Positions 9,430-17,303 of a stretch of 64,000 bases of DNA are shown piece after piece. Source of the DNA: Mucilaginibacter saanensis (lineage in GTDB: Bacteria; Bacteroidota; Bacteroidia; Sphingobacteriales; Sphingobacteriaceae); NCBI RefSeq assembly GCF_014200575.1, contig NZ_JACHBZ010000003.1, positions 324,270 through 388,269 of the forward strand, written 5' to 3'. The position numbers and the translations under genes were made by a program. The notes beneath the pieces are model-generated. The model was not told where the DNA came from. It made no database searches and worked only from the letters and a program-made list of their open reading frames with translations. The stretch's first letter is position 1; every line of letters begins with the position of its first letter.

Positions 9430-10683
9430 ATGAACTTAAAACAAACATTTACGATACTGCTATTATCGGCTATAGCCTTTACCGGTTGTAAAAAAGCCAA
9501 CCTTGATGTAGATACCAGTTCTGCCAATGGCTCGGCCAGCGGTGAAGTATCCGGAGTTTGGGCCAAGGGCAGCACCCAGATAATTAAAGGCGATGTCATT
9601 ATTCCCGCAGGCAAATCCCTCACTATTGAAGAAGGTGTAACCGTATTGATGGATATCCTTGCCAAGCCCGAATTTATAGTAAAAGGTAACCTGTACTCGA
9701 TGGGTACTGCTGAAAACCCTGTTAAATTTACTGTAAGCGAGCAATACAGAACCGACGCCAAAAAATTCGGAAAAATGTGGGGAGGTATACTTGCAGCCCC
9801 AAGCTGTGCCGAACTTGTACTTGACCATACTATTTTAGAGTATGGTGGCTCAACCACTTCCGATGCATCAACATCGGTAAAACAGGGTTTATATAAGGCC
9901 GTTGCCGGCGAAAACCTGCCTGCACTATGGTTCTCCAACGTTAATGGAAAACTGATCGTCATAAACTCTATCGTACGTAATTTCCAGGAAGATTGCACCT
10001 ATATTGAAGGCGGTAACATCATTTTTGCCAACAATACTTTTTATACTACCGGTGTAACCGGCGGCGAAGCCATGAACTTCAAGTCGGGCTGCCTGGCTGA
10101 TGTAGCGTTTAATTTGGTTTACAGCGCCAATACAAATGCACTAAAACTATCAAACTCCGGCGACCGCAACCCGCAGGCATATATTATAGCTTATAACAAT
10201 ACCATGGTTAACACGGGCTGGCGCAGACCATCAGCCAAAGGTGGTTCCATCTGGCTCGAAAACAATGTGCATGCCGATATTCATAATAACCTGTTTGCCA
10301 ATACGCGTTTTGGGATTAAAAGAGATACTAAATCTACCGAAGACAAGCGTACAGTGATCAGCAATAACCTTTATTATGGCTATGATCAAACTACGGTGAA
10401 TCAATTTCAACCATCAAAAGACATCATTGGCGGCACAGATGACATTTTAAGTAAAACCGCTGGCGACAATGACCCCAAATTTGTGAACTACCCGGAGTCG
10501 ACCCCTGTTTTAAATGCAGTTTTCGATATCAACTGGGATTTTCATCTTAAAGCCGGCTCACCTGCCTTAAACAAAGGCATCACCAACTTTACAAGGCACC
10601 ATGCAAACGGGATTACCGTGAATGGGGTAGTTTATACATCACCAGCCCCAGCCACCTATATAGGTGCATTTGGAACAAAATAA
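9430..10683 (+). CDS. Beta-helix lipoprotein of the receptor-phytase locus
   Basis: A 417-residue protein with a lipoprotein signal (AIAFTGC, lipidated Cys at about residue 20). The body has the short hydrophobic/asparagine-rich rungs of a right-handed parallel beta-helix: GDVIIPAGKSLTIEEGVTVL, then repeated segments such as GNIIFANNTFY and NVHADIHNNLFANTRFGIK. Such folds occur in polysaccharide lyases and in surface binding proteins. No lyase catalytic motif is obvious to me, so binding or an unknown activity is possible. It lies 28 bases after the receptor and about 50 before the phytase; the three are probably one transcript. Presumably it is membrane-anchored and helps capture phytate or a related substrate; that role is inference. 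Confidence 0.7.
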   Translation: MNLKQTFTILLLSAIAFTGCKKANLDVDTSSANGSASGEVSGVWAKGSTQIIKGDVIIPAGKSLTIEEGVTVLMDILAKPEFIVKGNLYSMGTAENPVKFTVSEQYRTDAKKFGKMWGGILAAPSCAELVLDHTILEYGGSTTSDASTSVKQGLYKAVAGENLPALWFSNVNGKLIVINSIVRNFQEDCTYIEGGNIIFANNTFYTTGVTGGEAMNFKSGCLADVAFNLVYSANTNALKLSNSGDRNPQAYIIAYNNTMVNTGWRRPSAKGGSIWLENNVHADIHNNLFANTRFGIKRDTKSTEDKRTVISNNLYYGYDQTTVNQFQPSKDIIGGTDDILSKTAGDNDPKFVNYPESTPVLNAVFDINWDFHLKAGSPALNKGITNFTRHHANGITVNGVVYTSPAPATYIGAFGTK

Positions 10684-10736
10684 CAACAGCAAATTCAAAC
10701 TTCTGAGTGGTTTTTCACTCACTTAAAATATTATTA

Positions 10737-11852
10737 ATGAACAAACTACGCATTTCACTTCTTTTACCATTTATCACAGTTCTCTTGAATACCGCCTGCG
10801 GTCAAAGCCAGGTTAATCACAGCAAGTCAATCATTACACCCGGAAGTACATCCCCGGCCATAAAGCCCGTTATTATTACCGAACCTGTGCAGTATGACAC
10901 TGATGATCCGGCTATTTGGGTAAATCCTGAAGACCCGGCTAAAAGTTTAGTAATTGGCACCGATAAAAACAGCGATGGCGCCTTGTATACGTTTGATCTG
11001 GAGGGCAAAATCATTAAGGATAAAATTGTAAAAGGTTTAAAAAGGCCAAACAATGTTGATATAGCTTATGGCTTAATGCTAAATGGTAAACCTACCGATC
11101 TGGCTATTACCACTGAGCGTATGACCCACAAACTGCGTATATTTTCGCTGCCCGATATGAAACCTATTGACAATGGCGGAATTGAGGTATTCGTCGGCGA
11201 AACTGGTTTTGAATATCGTGACCTGATGGGCATAGGGATTTACACTTCCAAAGCCGGAAAAATGTATGCTGTTGTGGGCCGTAAAAATGGACCTAAAGAC
11301 GGTGGCTATTTATGGCAGTATCTACTGGAGGATGATGGTACCGGCAACGTGAAGACCAGCCTGGTACGTAAGTTTGGGAAATACAGCGGTAAAAAGGAAA
11401 TTGAAGCTATAGCAGTCGACAATGAATTAGGCTATATTTACTATTCTGACGAACAAACAGGTGTCCGCCAATATTACGCCGATCCGGAAAAAGGGGATAA
11501 AGAACTGGCTATGTTTGCCACTACAGGCTTTAAAGCCGATCATGAAGGCATTTCTATTTACAAGCTGACCGATACAACCGGATATATACTGATATCAGAC
11601 CAGGGAGCCAACCGTTTTCAGATTTTTAGCAGAGAGGGCACCAAAAAAGCCCCGTTTAACCACAAGCTTTTAAAAATTGCTAATGTAGCTGCTCAGGAAA
11701 GTGATGGCTCAGAGGTGATAACCACCCCGCTTAACGCCACTTTTAAGCATGGAATTTTTGTGGTAATGAGTAATGATAAAACTTTTCATTACTACCGCTG
11801 GGAAGATATTGCCGGCAAGGAGTTAAAAATTAAGGCCACCGACGGCAAGTAA
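10737..11852 (+). CDS. Beta-propeller phytase (3-phytase type) lipoprotein
   Basis: The chosen start is the ATG at 10737; a GTG 30 bases upstream adds residues before the signal sequence. The N-terminus is a lipoprotein signal ending LLNTACGQ. The mature part carries beta-propeller phytase signatures: DTDDPAIWVNPEDPAKSLVI, KGLKRPNNVDIAYG, KEIEAIAVDNELGYIYYSDE, DHEGISIYK and GYILISDQGANRFQIF, whose acidic residues bind the calcium ions needed for catalysis. These enzymes release phosphate from phytate (EC 3.1.3.8) outside the cytoplasm. About 371 residues is normal for the family. It is the last gene of the receptor/beta-helix/phytase set and is followed by a strong terminator. Function: high confidence. 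Confidence 0.9.
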   Translation: MNKLRISLLLPFITVLLNTACGQSQVNHSKSIITPGSTSPAIKPVIITEPVQYDTDDPAIWVNPEDPAKSLVIGTDKNSDGALYTFDLEGKIIKDKIVKGLKRPNNVDIAYGLMLNGKPTDLAITTERMTHKLRIFSLPDMKPIDNGGIEVFVGETGFEYRDLMGIGIYTSKAGKMYAVVGRKNGPKDGGYLWQYLLEDDGTGNVKTSLVRKFGKYSGKKEIEAIAVDNELGYIYYSDEQTGVRQYYADPEKGDKELAMFATTGFKADHEGISIYKLTDTTGYILISDQGANRFQIFSREGTKKAPFNHKLLKIANVAAQESDGSEVITTPLNATFKHGIFVVMSNDKTFHYYRWEDIAGKELKIKATDGK

Positions 11853-11870
11853 TAGTTTGGCTGGTTATCT

Positions 11871-11925
11871 ATTACCCATCATCAATGCAATCTGATTCTG
11901 GCAGCGTTGATGATGGGTAATTTTT
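11871..11925 (+). terminator. Intrinsic terminator after the phytase gene
   Basis: A perfect 15-bp inverted repeat (ATTACCCATCATCAA at 11871-11885, complement at 11907-11921) with a 21-base loop, followed by TTTTTG. It lies 18 bases after the phytase stop and between converging genes. Confidence 0.8.
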
Positions 11926-11953
11926 GTGGTAAGAAATATTTAAACAGCGGTTA

Positions 11954-12355
11954 CTAAACCTTTAAACCGCCGAATATACTGAAAAGCATAACGCACAAAA
12001 CAATAAGCGTTATAAATACATATAGCTTGTCGCGCTCCATTATAAAAGCTACCAATGAGAAAGCTATACGCATAATGGGTGTTGCAATTAGTACCAGTAC
12101 CCCCAATTGTATTACATCTTTAGCATTTAAACCCATTGCACCATTAATAATGCCTTTAAAAGTGGTATAGCTGGCCCCCTCGCCAACAAATACACGGTAT
12201 GCAGGCACACCTGTACCACCATGTTGATACAGGTAAAATGCACCCCCAAAAAACACAACAATACTGGCTGTTATAACACCGTAACGCAACAGCTCTCCTA
12301 TCAATTGTTCAATATCCTGATCAACCCAAAAATCTTTTGACAATACTTTTTTCAT
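11954..12355 (-). CDS. DUF1634 small membrane protein, partner of the TauE-like carrier
   Basis: A 133-residue protein with three predicted membrane helices (about 30-45, 88-108 and 113-131). The conserved stretch VLVLIATPIMRIAFSLVAF followed by MERDKLYVFIT is characteristic of DUF1634, whose genes usually lie next to TauE/SafE carriers. Here it is 16 bases downstream of such a carrier in the same operon, so a subunit or accessory role in transport is likely. No enzymatic motif is seen. It is the last gene of a three-gene operon headed by a FadR-type regulator. Confidence 0.8.
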   Translation of the reverse strand: MKKVLSKDFWVDQDIEQLIGELLRYGVITASIVVFFGGAFYLYQHGGTGVPAYRVFVGEGASYTTFKGIINGAMGLNAKDVIQLGVLVLIATPIMRIAFSLVAFIMERDKLYVFITLIVLCVMLFSIFGGLKV

Positions 12356-12371
12356 GATAAATTATTAAAAA

Positions 12372-13205
12372 TTAAAATTTATGGTTGTAGCCATTGTACA
12401 TCATTTCAACAGCAACAAATGTAATGGCCAAACAAAATATAATCCGCAAAACCTTAGGATCCATGCGGATAAGTAGTTTTGAACCAGTAAATGCACCACC
12501 AAGCACACCCAATATTACCGGGAAGGCAATACCCGGATCCATATAACCGCGTTGCAGGTATACAACCGCACTTGCCGCTGCAGTTACCCCTATCATAAAA
12601 TTACTGGTTGTTGTACTAACTTTAAATGGTATATGCATGGCAGTATCCATTGCCAATACTTTTAATGCCCCTGAGCCAATACCTAATAAACCTGAAACTA
12701 TACCTGCAATGGTCATCATGGAAAACCCCGCCCCTACATTTTTTAACTTATATGCCACCTCGCCGTTTTTTGTAGGATAACTGCTGTTCAATTTTAAAAG
12801 ATAGGATAGCTTACTACCTTCTGTAAGGGCTTCCTGGTTCTTTTTCCTTAACGTCATAGCAGCCGAAAAAATCAGGATACCGCCAAATAGCATAGCAATA
12901 GTATTGGTGGGCGTGTATACGGCAATTAAAGCACCCAAAACAGCACCTATAGTTGTGGCTATTTCTAAAAACATGCCCAACCGGATATTCGTGATCCCTT
13001 CTTTTACGTAAGCGCTTGCGGCACCAGATGAGGTAGCGATAGAAGCCAATAACGCCGCACCGATAGCGTACCTGATATCGACGTGAAATACTAAGGTCAG
13101 TAAGGGGATAACAACCACCCCGCCCCCAAGCCCTGTCAAAGAGCCTACCAGGCCGGCAAGGTAAGCCCCCGCCAGTAAGATTAAACAAAATGTTAATGTA
13201 GTCAT
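12372..13205 (-). CDS. TauE/SafE-family anion exporter or permease
   Basis: A 277-residue protein with about eight membrane helices in two related halves. Each half begins with the family's glycine motif: GLVGSLTGLGGGVVVIPLL (19-37) and GIVSGLLGIGSGALKVLAMD in the second half. The family moves small anions such as sulfite, sulfoacetate or organic acids across the inner membrane. The gene is sandwiched between a FadR-type regulator (11 bases upstream) and DUF1634 (16 bases downstream), so its substrate is probably the regulator's effector. FadR-type proteins usually sense small carboxylates, favouring an organic acid over sulfite; that is inference. Confidence 0.8.
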   Translation of the reverse strand: MTTLTFCLILLAGAYLAGLVGSLTGLGGGVVVIPLLTLVFHVDIRYAIGAALLASIATSSGAASAYVKEGITNIRLGMFLEIATTIGAVLGALIAVYTPTNTIAMLFGGILIFSAAMTLRKKNQEALTEGSKLSYLLKLNSSYPTKNGEVAYKLKNVGAGFSMMTIAGIVSGLLGIGSGALKVLAMDTAMHIPFKVSTTTSNFMIGVTAAASAVVYLQRGYMDPGIAFPVILGVLGGAFTGSKLLIRMDPKVLRIIFCLAITFVAVEMMYNGYNHKF

Positions 13206-13216
13206 GGTATTATAAG

Positions 13217-13870
13217 TTAATAGTTATTTTCAAGTATGGTATTTAGCACTTGTTGGGCTTGCTTCTCCTTTTTTGCTCTTATAGCCTCAAACAATTGTTC
13301 ATGCAGGTGATGGCTCATAGCAAAACGGGCAATGCCCTTAACCTCTCTTTTTGAAAAGGATTCGCGGATAATTGAGGTAAAACTCTTATACAGATCATCC
13401 ATTACGCTATTGGCCGAAGCATGAGCGATGGCAATGTGAAAGGCGATATCTGCATCAATACATGCCTTCAATTGATCTGCATTGATGGCTTGCTTACGAT
13501 CTTCAAGGCATCTTTTCATTTCTGCTATATCCGGGGCGGTATAATTTAATGAAGCAAGCCTCACTATTTCATTTTCAAGTAATCGTCTAACTGCATTGAT
13601 TTCGTCAAACCCTGCCCTTCGTAATTTTTGGTCAATGGTTTCATCCTGTTGGTGATCACATACAAAAGTTCCGGAACCTTGTTGTACCGTTAATACCCCT
13701 ACCATGGCTAACTTTTTAATCGCTTCACGAATAGAAGAACGTCCAACTTCATACAGTTTCATTAATTCCGGCTCAGCAGGAATTTTCTCATTTACCTTAT
13801 ATTTTTTTTGAACAATGTCCTGCCTTATTCTATCGGCAATCTGATCGCTGAGTTTTTCTGAAGTTTTCAT
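13217..13870 (-). CDS. GntR-family transcriptional regulator, FadR/FCD subfamily
   Basis: A 217-residue regulator. The N-terminal winged helix (about 5-70) contains IPAEPELMKLYEVGRSSIRE and VLTVQQGSGTFV, standard for GntR proteins. The C-terminal all-helical FCD domain holds ACIDADIAFHIAIAHAS and MSHHLHEQLFEAI, which supply the Asp/His residues that usually bind a metal and thereby a carboxylate effector. It is the first gene of the operon with the TauE-like carrier and DUF1634. A double palindrome overlaps its own -7 box (13885-13930), so it is very probably autoregulated. The effector is unknown. Confidence 0.85.
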   Translation of the reverse strand: MKTSEKLSDQIADRIRQDIVQKKYKVNEKIPAEPELMKLYEVGRSSIREAIKKLAMVGVLTVQQGSGTFVCDHQQDETIDQKLRRAGFDEINAVRRLLENEIVRLASLNYTAPDIAEMKRCLEDRKQAINADQLKACIDADIAFHIAIAHASANSVMDDLYKSFTSIIRESFSKREVKGIARFAMSHHLHEQLFEAIRAKKEKQAQQVLNTILENNY

Positions 13871-13884
13871 ATTGATTTTAAAAA

Positions 13885-13930
13885 CAATACAAACATACGA
13901 TGTTTATTTAAACATCAGATGTTTGTATTG
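13885..13930 (-). promoter_or_regulatory. Autoregulatory twin operator over the FadR-type regulator promoter
   Basis: A 46-base imperfect palindrome centred at 13907.5. Each half is itself a palindrome of the form AAACATnnnATGTTT: ACATACGATGT at 13893-13903 and ACATCAGATGT at 13912-13922, centres 19 bases apart. A minus-strand -7 box TATGTTTG (13890-13897) overlaps the first site. Two dimers bound side by side would cover the promoter. The remainder of the gap 13871-14153 holds only this and the terminator at 14013-14073. Confidence 0.65.
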
Positions 13931-14012
13931 TAATAATATTGTTTCTTTTATAACAATAGCGCTAATATTCTGCGACTGGTTATGCATAGTCTGCTACTAT
14001 GCTAACAATTAT

Positions 14013-14073
14013 AAAAAGCAAATTCCCTTTACCCCTGCCTTAAGTAAATAAGCATCAGGTATAAAGGGAATTT
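14013..14073 (-). terminator. Terminator at the end of the fructan operon
   Basis: Arms AAATTCCCTTT (14020-14030) and AAAGGGAATTT (14063-14073) enclose a long loop. On the minus strand a run of five T (complement of 14013-14017) follows two bases after the stem. It lies about 80 bases after the last GH32 stop codon. Confidence 0.55.
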
Positions 14074-14153
14074 ATTATTTTGAACACAACGTAAGCGTAC
14101 TCAAAGTTCTATGTCATCTTGAAACATCAGGAAACCTGCCTACGCAGGCATAT

Positions 14154-15683
14154 CTATTTACTCATATCCCATATTTTCATTGACATTTCGCTTCCCTTAC
14201 CAAATACAGCTGCGCCCGTGCCCAATACCTCAGGATATATTTGCGTAGTTATTACCTGCTCGCCATCATTACCAAAAACTTCAACAGACGATCTGTCAAC
14301 GAGTAATTGAATTTTCACCTTACCGTTTACAGGTTTTAATGGCATACGTTGAATAAGGTTGGCAGCCGACTTGTTATTTTTTTCGGCTTTAGTACAATCA
14401 ATATACAATTCCTGCTTTTCGCTATCATATCCTACAGTGATGTCATTATCAGGCTTTAGTTTGTTTTGTACTATCTTAAATCCAGCGTTTTTAGCTGCCT
14501 TCAATAATACCTCTGCCTCTATCCAATAAGAATTGGAGTTTCCGACACCAGAAATTGGCGAGTCTGATTCGTCTAATACTTTATTTTTAACAACAGTTAC
14601 GCCGGCAGAAATTTCACCCAGGTTGCTTTTTACCACAGCCGCAGGTTGCTGAATTAATCGGATACCATCGGCAGTTGTTTTTAACGACAGATCTCTCGGG
14701 ATAGACATTTGCCCTTCCCATGGATAGGTTTCCTGTCTGCCATTTTGTATCCAGCCTAAAAGTGTGTTTTTATTTCTGGGAGCGTCGCGCCAGGCTATAG
14801 CGGCATAAAACGCGTCGCCATAATCAACAGTTAATATCTTACTGGCATCGTTACTGTTTTTGAAGGTTATTCCGTCAAAGTCGCCTACATAGTATTGCAT
14901 TAACGGGCCGTGGTCGCCTCCCGAGGATACCAAAAGTACCCATTTGATATTTGCAGGGCTACCATCAACAATTAATGGCAATAACGAAGGGCATTCCCAA
15001 CCATTTTTGGTGTAACCGGCGGGGCCGAAATCGCTCAGCTTTGTCCATGCTTTTAAATCTTTTGATCCGTATAGCCTAACCATGTGCTCATCAACCATGG
15101 CAACCGTCATGATCCATTGTTTTGTTGGCTCGTACCAAAATACGTTGGGGTCTCTAAAATCCTTCTTGTTAAGATCAATAACCGGGTTTCCGGAATACTG
15201 GGTGTAAGTTAAGCCTCCATCATTACTATAAGCAATAAATTGCGATTCCTTTTTTTGTGTAGGCTGATCTGCAGTAAAAATGGCCACAATTGGAGCCTTT
15301 CCGTTTTTACCAAAACCGCTCGTGTTATTTTTATCAAGCACTGCAGAGCCCGAATAAATCCAGGTGGTGGTATCTTTCGTGATTATCTCCGGAATAGCAA
15401 CCGGCAGATTTTTCCAATGTACCAGATCGGTACTGGTGGCATGTCCCCAGCTCATGTGCCCCCATTTGTTTTCAAACGGATTGTGCTGATAGTATAGCTG
15501 ATATTCGCCGTTTAAATACAGGAGGCCATTGGGGTCGTTTGTCCAGTTTTTGGGTGGCGTAAAATGATACGCAGGCCTCCACTGCGGTGTTGGCGTTGTG
15601 GTTTGTGCATCGGCACTGACGGCGGTAACTACCAAAAGCAGTAAGTTATACAGGAAGGTTCTTTTTATTGGATAGTGTTTCAT
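14154..15683 (-). CDS. GH32 fructan hydrolase (exo-levanase/inulinase/invertase type), secreted
   Basis: A 509-residue enzyme with a Sec signal peptide (about 1-26, ending AVSADAQ) and no lipobox, so probably periplasmic. The GH32 five-blade propeller carries the family residues: WTNDPNG with nucleophile Asp50 (Thr replaces the usual Met/Ile of W-M/I-N-D), the FRDP triad at 176-179 and WECPS with acid/base Glu230. A C-terminal beta-sandwich ends with VDRSSVEVFG. It should release fructose from fructans, fructo-oligosaccharides or sucrose. It is the last gene of the MFS-fructokinase-SusC-SusD-GH32-GH32 operon, 18 bases after the other GH32. Exo- versus endo-action and linkage preference cannot be read from sequence; the paralogue may cover a different linkage. 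Confidence 0.9.
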   Translation of the reverse strand: MKHYPIKRTFLYNLLLLVVTAVSADAQTTTPTPQWRPAYHFTPPKNWTNDPNGLLYLNGEYQLYYQHNPFENKWGHMSWGHATSTDLVHWKNLPVAIPEIITKDTTTWIYSGSAVLDKNNTSGFGKNGKAPIVAIFTADQPTQKKESQFIAYSNDGGLTYTQYSGNPVIDLNKKDFRDPNVFWYEPTKQWIMTVAMVDEHMVRLYGSKDLKAWTKLSDFGPAGYTKNGWECPSLLPLIVDGSPANIKWVLLVSSGGDHGPLMQYYVGDFDGITFKNSNDASKILTVDYGDAFYAAIAWRDAPRNKNTLLGWIQNGRQETYPWEGQMSIPRDLSLKTTADGIRLIQQPAAVVKSNLGEISAGVTVVKNKVLDESDSPISGVGNSNSYWIEAEVLLKAAKNAGFKIVQNKLKPDNDITVGYDSEKQELYIDCTKAEKNNKSAANLIQRMPLKPVNGKVKIQLLVDRSSVEVFGNDGEQVITTQIYPEVLGTGAAVFGKGSEMSMKIWDMSK

Positions 15684-15701
15684 AAGGTTCTGTTTTGTGG
15701 T

Positions 15702-17231
15702 TTATTTCCAGATAGATTGAAGCCCGGTTAAGGCAAGGCCACTGATGTTTAATTTATCTGTGGATGTAATAGACAGATCACTCAAATCGGCATTAGGGAA
15801 ATAAATGGCGGTCATGGTGCTTAAACCACCATCGGCAAATACCTCTACAGATGCCTTATCAATCACCAATGTAATATCTGATGATTTAGCAGTGGATAAT
15901 CGCGGAGCAGTAAATCTGCCTGCAAAATTCTTTTGAAAATCAGTTTTACCCGCTTTAGTACGATCAATAAAATACTCCCCTTTGGCTGCATTATAACCTA
16001 TTAGTAATTCCTCTGCTCTTTTATTTGATAATTTAATGGTATAGCCTTTTAATTGGACCATATTCAATTTCAAAATGTATTGTCCCTTAAATCCATTAAC
16101 CTTTGGCGATAGATCAAGCGTTTTATTAACCTGCACATTTTTAAGAAGCACATTTTGCGTGTGTATACCACTCAGTTCCTTTACCGGCGTTGATGCTATT
16201 ACAATACCACTTTTAACTTGCTTTAAGCTAAGCTCACGCGGTATGGTCATGGCATTGCGCCATTTTTCTGTTGGTACCTGGTTTGCATATTCCCAATTGC
16301 TCATCCAGCCTAAAAATATTTTGCGGTTTCCGGTGTTACCCCAGGTAATACCCGCATATTCATCGGGGCCGTAATCAAGCCAGCGGGTTTGTGTATCCAT
16401 TGGGGTGAACTTGCTTCCGTTAAACTGCCCAATAAAATATTGTGTGGCCGAACCACCATTTGGACCACCGGGGTTAAGGTTCACTATCAAGACCCAATAA
16501 GTTTTACCGTTCAGCTTTAAAGGGAATAGATCCGGACACTCCCAAACACCGCCATGTGCACCTTCGGTTAAACCAAATTCGCTTTCTTTTTTCCAGTTTT
16601 TAAGGTCAGTGGCCGAGTAAAAAGTGATATGATCTTTTGTAGCGAGTGTCATCACCCATTTTTTTTGCCTGGCATACCACATTACTTTAGGATCGCGAAA
16701 ATCCTTGATACCTGGGTTTTTCAACACAGGATTCCCACTGTATTTAGTCCACGTAGTACCATTATCCAGGCTGTAAGCCAAACTTTCATTTTGAAAATTA
16801 TCCTTACCCTCTTTTTCGCCCTTTGGATCATGATGGGTAAAAATTGCCACCAAAGGAATTTTACCTTTTTTGCCAAAGCCTGATGTGTTATTGGAGTCGA
16901 CAACGGCACTGCCCGAAAATATGTAACCCAAACTATCCGGATATAAGGCTATAGGCAATTGTTTCCAGTGAATAAGGTCCTTACTTTCGGCATGGCCCCA
17001 GTGCATCGGCCCCCAAACAATATCTTTGGGGTAATACTGAAAAAACAAATGGTAGGTATGGTTAAAATACACCATACCGTTAGGGTCATTTATCCAATGT
17101 TGCTTGGGCGAAAAATGTACCTGCGGGCGATATTGCTCCTGGTATTCTTTATTGCCCTGAGCTTGTGTCGAAACGGTTGCACTTATGGTTATAAATGCCA
17201 GGCCAAGGAGATATTTAAAATTTCTTTTCAT
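15702..17231 (-). CDS. GH32 fructan hydrolase, secreted
   Basis: A 509-residue GH32 enzyme with a Sec signal peptide (about 1-25, ending STQAQG) and no lipobox. Catalytic residues are all present: WINDPNG with nucleophile Asp49, FRDP at 178-181 (transition-state stabiliser Asp180) and WECPD with acid/base Glu231. A C-terminal beta-sandwich contains VIDKASVEVFADGG. It hydrolyses beta-fructosyl linkages, releasing fructose for the operon's transporter and kinase. It is the first enzyme gene after SusD, separated from it by a stem-loop (17270-17294) that may lower its expression relative to SusCD. Although equal in length to the downstream GH32, the two sequences are clearly diverged, implying different specificities. 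Confidence 0.9.
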   Translation of the reverse strand: MKRNFKYLLGLAFITISATVSTQAQGNKEYQEQYRPQVHFSPKQHWINDPNGMVYFNHTYHLFFQYYPKDIVWGPMHWGHAESKDLIHWKQLPIALYPDSLGYIFSGSAVVDSNNTSGFGKKGKIPLVAIFTHHDPKGEKEGKDNFQNESLAYSLDNGTTWTKYSGNPVLKNPGIKDFRDPKVMWYARQKKWVMTLATKDHITFYSATDLKNWKKESEFGLTEGAHGGVWECPDLFPLKLNGKTYWVLIVNLNPGGPNGGSATQYFIGQFNGSKFTPMDTQTRWLDYGPDEYAGITWGNTGNRKIFLGWMSNWEYANQVPTEKWRNAMTIPRELSLKQVKSGIVIASTPVKELSGIHTQNVLLKNVQVNKTLDLSPKVNGFKGQYILKLNMVQLKGYTIKLSNKRAEELLIGYNAAKGEYFIDRTKAGKTDFQKNFAGRFTAPRLSTAKSSDITLVIDKASVEVFADGGLSTMTAIYFPNADLSDLSITSTDKLNISGLALTGLQSIWK

Positions 17232-17269
17232 AGTCAGGTTTAATAAGGTATTCTAATTTAAACAAGAAT

Positions 17270-17294
17270 ACAGGCAAAGCGGGGCTTTGCCTGT
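17270..17294 (-). promoter_or_regulatory. Intra-operon stem-loop between susD and GH32
   Basis: A perfect 11-bp stem (ACAGGCAAAGC at 17270-17280, complement at 17284-17294) with a 3-base loop. No real T-run follows on the minus strand, so it looks more like an mRNA-stabilising or processing element than a full terminator. Comparable stem-loops follow susD in the other two PULs. Confidence 0.55.
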
Positions 17295-17303
17295 AAAATT
17301 AAA

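Noticed and set aside
10707..10736. GTG start for the phytase
   Set aside because: The ATG at 10737 begins directly at a proper lipoprotein signal peptide.
14133..14150. GC-rich inverted repeat GCCTACGCAGGC as a terminator or mobile-element end
   Set aside because: Very short, with no T-run and no second copy noticed in the window.
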